The notes beneath the pieces are model-generated. The model was not told the origin of the DNA, searched no databases, and worked only from the letters and a program-made list of their open reading frames with translations. Made by a program: the position numbers and the translations under genes. Positions 1 through 5,031 of a DNA stretch of 5,085 nt are shown here, piece after piece. This stretch comes from Acinetobacter sp. UBA6641. Lineage in GTDB: Bacteria > Pseudomonadota > Gammaproteobacteria > Pseudomonadales > Moraxellaceae. The stretch lies in the NCBI GenBank assembly GCA_002455755.1, contig DKLL01000180.1:1-5085 (forward strand), in the 5' to 3' direction. Every line of letters starts with the position of its first letter. Position 1 is the stretch's first letter.

Positions 1-7
1 AAGACTG

Positions 8-35
8 ATTTCGTATAATGTATATTATGTTAAAT
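8..35. other. dif: dif site (XerC/XerD chromosome dimer resolution site)
   Basis: This 28-bp site has the layout of a dif: an XerC arm ATTTCGTATAA (8-18), a central hexamer TGTATA (19-24), and an XerD arm TTATGTTAAAT (25-35). The hexamer and the whole XerD arm equal those of E. coli dif as I remember it. The XerC arm follows the usual pattern ending in CG-pyrimidine-ATAA. XerC and XerD recombine two such sites at the division septum, with FtsK, to resolve chromosome dimers, so a chromosome normally carries one site in the terminus. The recombinase operon starts just to the right, and a degraded copy lies at 3130-3158. A plasmid-type pdif is the alternative. The chromosomal metabolic genes in the window and the fully conserved centre favour the chromosomal dif. 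Confidence 0.88.
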
Positions 36-168
36 TAGTTATATGTTATATTTAGTTCATAGACTTCTTCGTTTAGCCTAAAATCAATTACTTATATAAA
101 ATAATATTTCACATTCAGTTCACTTATGTTTATATTGTATTTACTTCATAAAGTTCTTGGTACTTAGA
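36..168 (+). other. AT-rich left end of the island with possible recombinase-binding repeats
   Basis: This non-coding leader lies between dif and the first recombinase. It contains short related motifs in one orientation: AGTTCATAGACTTCT at 54-68 and ACTTCATAAAGTTCT at 143-157 agree at 12 of 15 positions, and AGTTCACTT lies at 117-125. The second also contains a small palindrome, ACTT (143-146) and AAGT (151-154). ACTTCA recurs at 3140-3145 beside the right-hand dif-like site. Arm-type or accessory recombinase sites are one possible reading, but the motifs are short and AT-rich, so chance is also possible. Confidence 0.3.
108..136 (+). promoter_or_regulatory. Sigma-70-like promoter of the recombinase operon
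   Basis: A -35 box TTCACA (108-113, 5 of 6 consensus bases) and a -10 box TATATT (131-136, 5 of 6) are separated by exactly 17 bp. Transcription would start near 143, about 25 bases before the ATG at 169. The promoter lies inside the island's left end, so the island would carry its own promoter. AT-rich DNA yields many chance -10 matches; the paired boxes and correct spacing raise the confidence. Confidence 0.55.
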
Positions 169-1506
169 ATGTTTGTCGTAAAAACAATTAAACTTTCAAA
201 AAAGTATTCAAATCAAAATCACATAGTTCTATTGTTTGATGCTTCAGCTACAGTACCTTGTCTATATCCTTTACTCTATTCTACAACTGTCCTGAGATTC
301 CAAAGTTTTGCTACACAACAATCAGATATGTTGGCACTAAAGTTTTGGTATGAATTTTGGTATCAGAAATATTCTACTTTGTTCTGTGAATCATTTTTAT
401 CCTCCAAATATGAACCTGAGATTTTTTTGAATGAAATCGATAACTTTATTGTTTTCTTAGAAAATAACAAAAAGTTAGAAACAAACTTGATTCGACTTAG
501 ATCAAATATAGATGCTAACTATATGACCATTACACAGCGTTTGAGGTCATTGTTTAAGTATTTCGTATATCTTTTAGATGAATACTGGAACACCCGTTAT
601 CAAGATATTACATTCAAAGAATTAACAAGTCGTAGGAAAAAAATAGACTTGTTTTTGTTAAATAAAAAAAGGATTTTTAGTAAATTTTCTAAATATAGCT
701 TAACTGTAAAAAGTGAAATTAATCATAACTTTAAAAGCTTAACTAATGAAATGGTAGCTATGCTTTATAAAATTATTCGTCCAAACCAGACAGCTAATAT
801 AAATATAGACAATCCATTCTCAACGAGATCACATCAACTCCGTAATTTTCTGATAGTACATCTTTTGATGAACTACGGTTTACGTGTTGGTGAACTAATG
901 CTTCTCACAAAAAAATCAATAAAAAAATCCCTCAATTCTGATTCATATAGTCTCATAATAACTAATACAGATGATGAACATGATTCCAGACAGAGAAAGC
1001 CTAGTATAAAAAACGAGCAATCTTATAGGGTCATAAAACTAGATAGTATGGATTATAAATTTTTGATGCTATACATAGAAAAGATAAGAAATTTCAATAA
1101 TTCAGATATCTTATTTACATCACTTAAACCACCCTACTCTCCACTAAGCTATTCATCCATCAATGCAATTTTTAAGACGATAGAACAAGCTTTTAGGACT
1201 TCACATCCTGTATATTTTGATGATACAAATATTGATTCAATTCAGAAGTTAACCCCTCATGTATGTCGTCATACATGGGCTTATATCACTTTAGCTTTTG
1301 CTATAAAAAAATATCGAAGCGAAAGTGCATCACCATTAACTCAAAGCAATGATGAAATTATGCAAAAAGCACTAGATGATCTACGTGTCTTAGGTGGCTG
1401 GAGTGCTAACAGTATAATGCCAAGTTATTATGCAAAAAGATTTGTTGTTGATAGTGCTAACCTTATGAATTTGCAACGTATATCACAGGAATTATGGAAA
1501 ATATAA
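169..1506 (+). CDS. Tyrosine recombinase / site-specific integrase (first of tandem pair)
   Basis: This is a 445-residue tyrosine recombinase that would cut and rejoin DNA at the island's attachment sites. Numbered from the ATG, the catalytic set is complete: Arg239 in YGLRVGEL (box I), a probable catalytic Lys281 in the beta-hairpin, His364 and Arg367 in HVCRH (box II), Trp411 in LGGWS where many relatives have His, and nucleophile Tyr420, nine residues later. The N-terminal part, about 1-200, fits the arm/core-binding region, with a basic, helix-rich stretch at about 115-190. An in-frame TTG lies 12 bases upstream at 157, but ATG 169 is the better start; neither has a clear Shine-Dalgarno sequence. 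The stop is three bases before the next recombinase, so the two are probably co-transcribed and translationally coupled. In GInt-like islands this would be the first integrase, but I cannot assign it to a named subfamily with certainty. A long Lys- and Asn-rich composition sets it apart from the dehydrogenase. Confidence 0.9.
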   Translation: MFVVKTIKLSKKYSNQNHIVLLFDASATVPCLYPLLYSTTVLRFQSFATQQSDMLALKFWYEFWYQKYSTLFCESFLSSKYEPEIFLNEIDNFIVFLENNKKLETNLIRLRSNIDANYMTITQRLRSLFKYFVYLLDEYWNTRYQDITFKELTSRRKKIDLFLLNKKRIFSKFSKYSLTVKSEINHNFKSLTNEMVAMLYKIIRPNQTANINIDNPFSTRSHQLRNFLIVHLLMNYGLRVGELMLLTKKSIKKSLNSDSYSLIITNTDDEHDSRQRKPSIKNEQSYRVIKLDSMDYKFLMLYIEKIRNFNNSDILFTSLKPPYSPLSYSSINAIFKTIEQAFRTSHPVYFDDTNIDSIQKLTPHVCRHTWAYITLAFAIKKYRSESASPLTQSNDEIMQKALDDLRVLGGWSANSIMPSYYAKRFVVDSANLMNLQRISQELWKI

Positions 1507-1509
1507 ATA

Positions 1510-2901
1510 ATGGAGCAATTTGATCTTTTTGAAGATTTTCAGGAACAACATTCTGAATCAGTTTTTAATGATCAACAGATAATGGATCTTCAGAATCTGA
1601 GTAAAAAAATACCAAAAATTGTTAAATTTTTAGTTGCAGATAAATTTGACGATAAGTTCATCAATCCAACAAATAATATTTGGCGATTTTATTATTCTGG
1701 TCAGATAGAAAATTTAGACTTTTCAAGATTTTCCGAAAGTGAGACTGTGTTGGTTAAGTTTTTTCTGATAGCCTTTATTCAGAAAAATACACCATCTTTT
1801 TTGAGCACAAAATTTTATACATTTATTTTTTTAATCAATTATTTGAAAAAAAATAATTTAAAATTTAGTTATGAAAATTTAAAAAACATTTTGATTGAAA
1901 TTGCTCCACAAAAGAACTATAGCAAAGATTATTCTCATATTAAATTTCTATTGAAGCTTCTAGTCCTAGAAGATTTTCCGCTCTTTGATATAGAGGATGA
2001 TTTTGAACTGGAATTTATTCCTAGACCTAAGTCGTTTAATTCAAATTTATTCTATCAGGAATATGAAGATACGATAGACTCCCCTTTAATTTCAATGATT
2101 CAACAAGGTTTTATCAAGTTAAACCAAGCTATCAAAGATGATTTTCAGGGTATCGATAAACGAACACTACTTTACTCATCAATACTTGGTTTGGTGTATG
2201 TAACTGGTCTTAGACCTGTACAATTGGCCAAGTTATCTGCTGGCGATATAAAAATAGATACTACACGTCCTGTAGATCACTTTCATCGCTACAGCGTACA
2301 AATACCCTATGCAAAACAAGCAAGATATGTACATGAAAAGATCGCAGTGAAATTACCAGAAGAAGTTGCTGAAATCATCATTGCTTATATTGAAAGATTT
2401 GACTTGAGTCCAAAAGATAAGTTATTTGATTTAGGAGAAAATTCCGCACGGTTTTGTTTAAAAGCTATTAATACACAATTATTTGATTTTGCTCCCAAAG
2501 CATACAAAGAAGCTGTTCTTTCTGGTGAAATGATACAGCAAAAGTACTCCTTTTCTGATTTTAGGCATCATGTTGGCTATAGTTTGGCAATGGCAGGTTC
2601 TTCAGCTGAGGAAATTGCCTATATCTTAGGTCATTCATCTGTTTGGACAGCTAGACATTATATTTTTTCTACTCCTGCGCTTGCTCAAATTAGAGCACAG
2701 GCACTTGGTAAAAATTCTCTGTATAGACAAATGATCGCTATGCTCCTGACTGGAAGGCTCGTTTATAAGAAAGATTGGCTTCAGAAAAAAGTGTTAGGAA
2801 ATATTGGTAGCAAAATTCATTACGATATTGGTGGGTGCTCCTACGAAGACATCAGCTTTAAAAGTAGTTCTTTGACCATTCAAACTATTTTTTACATATA
2901 A
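1510..2901 (+). CDS. Tyrosine recombinase (second of tandem pair), C-terminus lost and replaced
   Basis: This is a second tyrosine recombinase, different from the first. Catalytic residues are Arg235 (TGLRPVQL), probable Lys269, Arg352 in FSDFRHH, His375 in LGHSS, and nucleophile Tyr384 in ARHYIF. The usual box II His, three residues before Arg352, is Ser349. The start ATG follows the upstream stop by three bases. A GGAAA ribosome-binding sequence at 1496-1500, nine bases before the ATG, lies inside the end of the first gene. After the catalytic domain there is an extension (about 400-447) ending in a GGCSYED motif. From memory, relatives continue here into a cysteine-containing tail. In this copy residues from about 448 to 463 are simply the antisense reading of an AbiTii gene, so the native C-terminus is missing. 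The catalytic core is intact, so a partly active protein is possible. The loss suggests that the element can no longer move by itself. Confidence 0.85.
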   Translation: MEQFDLFEDFQEQHSESVFNDQQIMDLQNLSKKIPKIVKFLVADKFDDKFINPTNNIWRFYYSGQIENLDFSRFSESETVLVKFFLIAFIQKNTPSFLSTKFYTFIFLINYLKKNNLKFSYENLKNILIEIAPQKNYSKDYSHIKFLLKLLVLEDFPLFDIEDDFELEFIPRPKSFNSNLFYQEYEDTIDSPLISMIQQGFIKLNQAIKDDFQGIDKRTLLYSSILGLVYVTGLRPVQLAKLSAGDIKIDTTRPVDHFHRYSVQIPYAKQARYVHEKIAVKLPEEVAEIIIAYIERFDLSPKDKLFDLGENSARFCLKAINTQLFDFAPKAYKEAVLSGEMIQQKYSFSDFRHHVGYSLAMAGSSAEEIAYILGHSSVWTARHYIFSTPALAQIRAQALGKNSLYRQMIAMLLTGRLVYKKDWLQKKVLGNIGSKIHYDIGGCSYEDISFKSSSLTIQTIFYI

Positions 2902-3096
2902 AGAACCAAAAATATATCTATGTTTTGGAATATCTTCATCAGGAAGATCAAAATATCCATTTAATTCTAACTCACACCATTTTTTAAAATCTTCTAAATT
3001 CAATTTACAAGCAATTAAATATGAATGGCGTAAGATATCAACAACCTTTGATGATGGGGTTAAAACTAACTTTTGTAATGCAATAATAGCTTTCAT
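2794..3096 (-). pseudogene. AbiTii-domain protein, N-terminal fragment (3'-truncated)
   Basis: The reading frame begins at ATG 3096 and runs for 100 codons. The first 80 or so residues match the AbiTii domain pattern: a helix with DILRHSYLIACKL, then the characteristic W-C-E-L-E-L-N-G-Y segment (residues 40-48), then IPKHRYIFG (56-64). AbiTii domains are named after a phage abortive-infection protein and are normally followed by more sequence; the molecular role is poorly known. From about residue 83 onward (GAPTNIVMN and beyond) the frame is the reverse complement of the recombinase coding sequence, so the gene has lost its 3' part. No convincing ribosome-binding site is seen before the ATG. 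It faces the recombinases tail to tail and ends inside them, which marks a deletion junction and not a normal gene overlap. It was probably defence cargo of the former island. A free-standing function is unlikely. Confidence 0.72.
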
Positions 3097-3129
3097 ATGT
3101 TATTCAGTTTTTAGCAAGTAGTCATTCTG

Positions 3130-3158
3130 AAGTCGCATAACTTCATTTTATGTTAAAT
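3130..3158. other. Degenerate dif-like site at the right end of the island (attR-like)
   Basis: An XerC-like arm AAGTCGCATAA (3130-3140, 8 of 11 positions equal to the left dif) is followed by a seven-base centre CTTCATT (3141-3147) and a perfect XerD arm TTATGTTAAAT (3148-3158), in the same orientation as the dif at 8-35. The centre is one base longer than a dif centre and unrelated to TGTATA, which should make it a poor XerCD substrate with the left site. Such a pair, one functional and one altered dif, is the expected result when an element integrates into dif, as described for the gonococcal genetic island and other elements that exploit Xer sites. The XerC-like half also lies in a separate inverted repeat, TGAAGT (3128-3133) and ACTTCA (3140-3145) around CGCATA, which may be a binding site for the island's own recombinases. 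Confidence 0.7.
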
Positions 3159-3172
3159 AGGATATCTAAAGA

Positions 3173-3205
3173 CTGTAGCCTATACAACGCTGTATGTAGC
3201 TACAG
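3173..3205. repeat. Imperfect hairpin just right of the island
   Basis: Outer arms CTGTAGC (3173-3179) and GCTACAG (3199-3205) pair perfectly. After a small internal loop, ATACA (3182-3186) pairs with TGTAT (3191-3195) around a four-base loop, ACGC. No T-run follows on either strand, so a standard intrinsic terminator is unlikely. It lies 15 bp from the dif-like site and could be a host flank structure or a recombination accessory site. The function is unknown. Confidence 0.45.
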
Positions 3206-3349
3206 CTCAGCAACGTGATCATCTTTTATTGCCCAGACCATCAGCTTTACTTCTGTAATCTTTTGATCATAGACATTGCTCTTAAGCTGTAATTTTATAT
3301 GTTAATTACGTTTAAATTCCAACCCTCTCATTTTTCAACTAGCTTAGGT
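3206..3349. other. Intergenic stretch without a recognisable gene
   Basis: The stretch between the hairpin and the VF530 promoter has no supported reading frame on either strand. Two TGATCA palindromes occur, at about 3217 and 3264, each next to a CTTTT run. They are close but not an obvious operator. I see no tRNA, riboswitch or terminator. Confidence 0.4.
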
Positions 3350-3355
3350 TATAAT
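3350..3355 (+). promoter_or_regulatory. Probable -10 box of the VF530 gene
   Basis: A perfect TATAAT at 3350-3355 lies 29 bases before the preferred TTG start at 3385. No good -35 box is found 16-18 bases upstream (the region reads roughly CTCATT). If used, transcription would start near 3362, so two overlapping ATG codons at 3354 and 3357 would lie outside the message and the leader would be very short. Confidence 0.45.
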
Positions 3356-3384
3356 GATGGCCTCTCAAAATATGGTTGATCTAT

Positions 3385-3621
3385 TTGAACGCCTCCAATG
3401 ACCCTCTACACGGCAAAAAACTTGCTGACATTTTGGATGAATTATTGGATTACTACGGTGGCTTTGAAGGCTTAAATCATAAAATTGAAATTAGATGTTT
3501 TTGCATAGATCCAAGTGTTAAGTCATCATTACGATTCTTACGTACCACACCATGGGCACGTGAAAAAGTAGAAAGCTTATATTTGTACGTCTTACGCCAA
3601 AAAGCCAAACAGAAATCGTAG
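3385..3621 (+). CDS. VF530-family small DNA-binding protein
   Basis: This small protein (about 78 residues from TTG 3385) carries the whole VF530 signature: NDPLHGKKLADILDEL near the N-terminus, then YYGGFEGL, an IRCFCIDPSVKSS segment, and FLRTTPWAREKVESLYL near the end. The family, named after a Vibrio fischeri protein, is a compact fold considered DNA-binding; its cellular role is not established. The length is normal for the family. The start is uncertain, as there is no in-frame ATG upstream: the frame opens after a TGA at 3355, and candidate starts are TTG 3376 (81 residues) and TTG 3385 (MNASNDPLHG). Neither has a strong ribosome-binding site. I prefer 3385 because the conserved region begins four residues later. 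It is a stand-alone gene, convergent with the dehydrogenase, and belongs to the host chromosome and not to the island. Confidence 0.85.
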   Translation: MNASNDPLHGKKLADILDELLDYYGGFEGLNHKIEIRCFCIDPSVKSSLRFLRTTPWAREKVESLYLYVLRQKAKQKS

Positions 3622-3713
3622 CTATCAAAACCCTAACCTCAGCATAATATTTTATACCAAATAGTAAACTACACTTATTTAATAGCCATCGATTTTGTAG
3701 ACACCTTTTAATT

Positions 3714-3733
3714 AGTGGTGGACTGCCATCACT
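3714..3733 (+). terminator. Hairpin, possible terminator of the VF530 gene
   Basis: AGTGGTGG (3714-3721) pairs with CCATCACT (3726-3733) over eight pairs, one of them G-U in the plus-strand RNA, around the loop ACTG. A run of T does not follow directly; the downstream sequence is CTCCTGGCAAAATTT. It is therefore not a textbook intrinsic terminator. Position and strand suit the end of the VF530 message. Confidence 0.35.
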
Positions 3734-3801
3734 CTCCTGGCAAAATTTAGTCTATATCCCCCTGGTTTATTTAAAAACTTATTTTCTATCTTTACTGGGC
3801 T

Positions 3802-3819
3802 GTATGATCAAAATCATAC
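3802..3819. repeat. Perfect 7-bp inverted repeat
   Basis: GTATGAT (3802-3808) and ATCATAC (3813-3819) are exact complements around CAAA. This could be a small RNA hairpin or a protein-binding palindrome. No T-run follows. Confidence 0.4.
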
Positions 3820-3843
3820 TGGCACTCAACACTGTAAATTTGA

Positions 3844-3871
3844 GAATGAATCTGTACGTACAGACTCATTC
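3844..3871. terminator. Long hairpin between convergent genes
   Basis: GAATGAATCTGTA (3844-3856) and TACAGACTCATTC (3859-3871) form 13-base arms with one non-Watson-Crick position. In minus-strand RNA that position is a G-U pair, so the stem is continuous; in plus-strand RNA it is an A-C mismatch. This favours a role at the end of the butanediol dehydrogenase message. The tail on the minus strand is only weakly U-rich, so termination is plausible but not shown. Confidence 0.45.
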
Positions 3872-3888
3872 CCTATCTATAAAGATAT

Positions 3889-3917
3889 TAGAAATAGCTA
3901 CATAGAGTTTATTTCTA
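3889..3917. repeat. AT-rich inverted repeat downstream of bdhA
   Basis: TAGAAATA (3889-3896) and TATTTCTA (3910-3917) are exact complements around a 13-base loop. The stem is weak because it is AT-rich. It lies 35 bases past the dehydrogenase stop codon in the direction of transcription, and may help end or stabilise that message. Confidence 0.35.
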
Positions 3918-3922
3918 GTTTA

Positions 3923-3945
3923 TTCAAATTAGTCGTTCAAATTAG
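3923..3945. repeat. Perfect 10-bp direct repeat
   Basis: TTCAAATTAG occurs at 3923-3932 and again at 3936-3945, separated by TCG, just after the dehydrogenase stop codon. The 13-base period resembles tandem protein-binding half-sites, or it may be a local slippage duplication. No function can be assigned. Confidence 0.5.
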
Positions 3946-3951
3946 GCTTTA

Positions 3952-5010
3952 CTATGGATGAACAATAATTTTTACAGCCGATTCATTATTATGAATCAAC
4001 GTTTCAAAGCCTTTAGAAACAAGATCATCTAATGCAATACGTTGGGTAATAAAAGGTTCTAGATTAATCTTACCTTGCTCGACTAAACGGATAGTTTCCT
4101 GATGATCATTTACATAAGCAATCGTGCCACGAATATCTAGCTCTTTCATCACCACACTATGCACATTAATTGTGGCAGGATGGCTCCAAATAGAAACGAT
4201 AACGACTACACCAGTTGGTTTCATTGCTGCAACGAGTGTATCCATGACTTTATTGACACTACTACATTCAAAAGCGACATCTACACCGCGGTCTTCTGTA
4301 ATTTTCATTACCTCAGCAACTACATCAACCTTAGATGGGTCTAGTACATAATCGGCAACACCCGCTTCTATCGCTTTTTCTTTACGTTTTGCACTCAGTT
4401 CAGTAATGATGACCGTGAGACCTTTAGCCTTTAAAATAGCAGATAAAAGTAAGCCTATTGGGCCTGCTCCACCAACCAGTGCTATATCGCCAGCTTTTGC
4501 GCCACTTCTGACATAGGCATGATGACCGACAGATAAAGGTTCTATCAATGCTGCTTGGTCTAAAGGAATATCATTTGAAATAGGATGTACCCAACGCCGC
4601 TGAACTGCAATTTTTTCAGAAAGACCACCACCGCGTCCGCCTAAACCAATAAAGTTCATATTTTTTGATAAATGATACTTATCATTGGGGCCAGTCGGGA
4701 CATCATCCGCAATAATATAGGGTTCAACTACGACATGTTGTCCAATTTGGATATCGTCTACACCCTCACCAACTGCATAAACTACGCCTGAAAATTCATG
4801 TCCCATTGTTACAGGTGCAGATTCTCCCGAAATTGGATGTGGGTGACCACAAGGTGGAATAAAAATAGGGCCTTCCATGAATTCATGTAAATCTGTACCG
4901 CAAATACCGCACCATGCAACTTGAATTCCAACTGTGCCTGGAAGTACTTTCGGTTCAGGGATATCTTCAATTCGAATATCCCCTCGGTCATAAAAACGAG
5001 CTGCTTTCAT
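3952..5010 (-). CDS. bdhA: (R,R)-2,3-butanediol dehydrogenase, zinc-dependent MDR family
   Basis: This is a complete 352-residue medium-chain alcohol dehydrogenase that interconverts (R,R)-2,3-butanediol and (R)-acetoin with NAD(H) in the cytoplasm. It resembles B. subtilis BdhA closely in layout: MKAARFYDRGDIRIEDIPEP at the start, WCGICGTDLHE with catalytic zinc ligand Cys37, the VTMGHEFSG box with His71 and Glu72, and ALIEP with Glu157. A Rossmann motif GAGPIG at 181-186 is followed by acidic Glu204 at the end of the second strand, which favours NAD over NADP. As in other butanediol dehydrogenases, the four-cysteine structural zinc loop is absent. The ATG at 5010 has a good ribosome-binding sequence, AAGGA, about eight bases upstream. 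The gene lies 21 bp downstream of an SDR reductase on the same strand, so it is most likely the distal gene of an acetoin/butanediol operon. Related sorbitol or threonine dehydrogenases are less likely. Confidence 0.92.
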   Translation of the reverse strand: MKAARFYDRGDIRIEDIPEPKVLPGTVGIQVAWCGICGTDLHEFMEGPIFIPPCGHPHPISGESAPVTMGHEFSGVVYAVGEGVDDIQIGQHVVVEPYIIADDVPTGPNDKYHLSKNMNFIGLGGRGGGLSEKIAVQRRWVHPISNDIPLDQAALIEPLSVGHHAYVRSGAKAGDIALVGGAGPIGLLLSAILKAKGLTVIITELSAKRKEKAIEAGVADYVLDPSKVDVVAEVMKITEDRGVDVAFECSSVNKVMDTLVAAMKPTGVVVIVSIWSHPATINVHSVVMKELDIRGTIAYVNDHQETIRLVEQGKINLEPFITQRIALDDLVSKGFETLIHNNESAVKIIVHP

Positions 5011-5022
5011 TTTGTATTCCTT
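5011..5022 (-). promoter_or_regulatory. Ribosome-binding site of bdhA
   Basis: On the minus strand the sequence AAGGAATACAAA directly precedes the ATG at 5010. The AAGGA core and about seven to eight bases of spacing support this start and show that the gene has its own translation signal within the operon. Confidence 0.7.
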
Positions 5023-5031
5023 ATATTGATG

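Larger units (their letters stand above)
25..3147 (+). mobile_element. Decayed integrase island inserted at dif
   Basis: The segment lies between two direct copies of the 11-bp XerD arm TTATGTTAAAT (25-35 and 3148-3158), each inside a dif-like site. It holds two tandem tyrosine recombinases reading inward from the left end and a broken AbiTii-domain gene on the other strand. It is visibly richer in A+T than the dehydrogenase to the right. Tandem tyrosine recombinases at one end are typical of Tn554-like, RIT and GInt elements; GInts carry three recombinases plus a small protein. Here only one recombinase looks intact, and no third recombinase or small partner remains, so the element is probably an internally deleted remnant. 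The boundaries are inferred from the repeats and could move by the length of the repeat. Whether the element or the host supplied each XerD arm cannot be decided from one copy. Confidence 0.68.
3622..3951. other. Convergent intergenic region with several hairpins
   Basis: These 330 bases separate the ends of the VF530 gene and the butanediol dehydrogenase gene. No protein-coding frame is supported. They contain four inverted repeats (3714-3733, 3802-3819, 3844-3871, 3889-3917) and a perfect 10-bp direct repeat (3923-3945). Terminators for both convergent genes are expected here. A small RNA is possible, but I find no clear promoter for one. Confidence 0.5.

Noticed and set aside
14..19. TATAAT as a promoter -10 box
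   Set aside because: It is part of the dif core; its -35 would be outside the window, and a better promoter lies at 108-136.
157..168. TTG start giving a four-residue longer first recombinase
   Set aside because: An in-frame ATG lies at 169, and neither start has a clear ribosome-binding site; the extra residues look uninformative.
2851..2901. The last 16 or so residues of the second recombinase as a genuine C-terminus
   Set aside because: They are the antisense of a recognisable AbiTii coding region and end at the first chance stop codon.
3297..3307. ATATGTTAATT as another XerD-like arm
   Set aside because: It is close to the XerD pattern, but no XerC-like arm is found at the right distance; AT-rich DNA gives such matches by chance.
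3724..3742. TGCCA and TGGCA as an alternative terminator stem
   Set aside because: The five-base stem is weaker than, and overlaps, the eight-pair hairpin at 3714-3733, and no T-run follows.
4124..4351. Open frames on the plus strand inside the dehydrogenase gene (4124-4351 and 4159-4344)
   Set aside because: They lie wholly within a strongly conserved gene on the other strand, have no family features and no start signals.
4809..4991. Second minus-strand frame over the start of the dehydrogenase
   Set aside because: It overlaps the zinc-binding region of a clearly real protein in another frame and resembles nothing.
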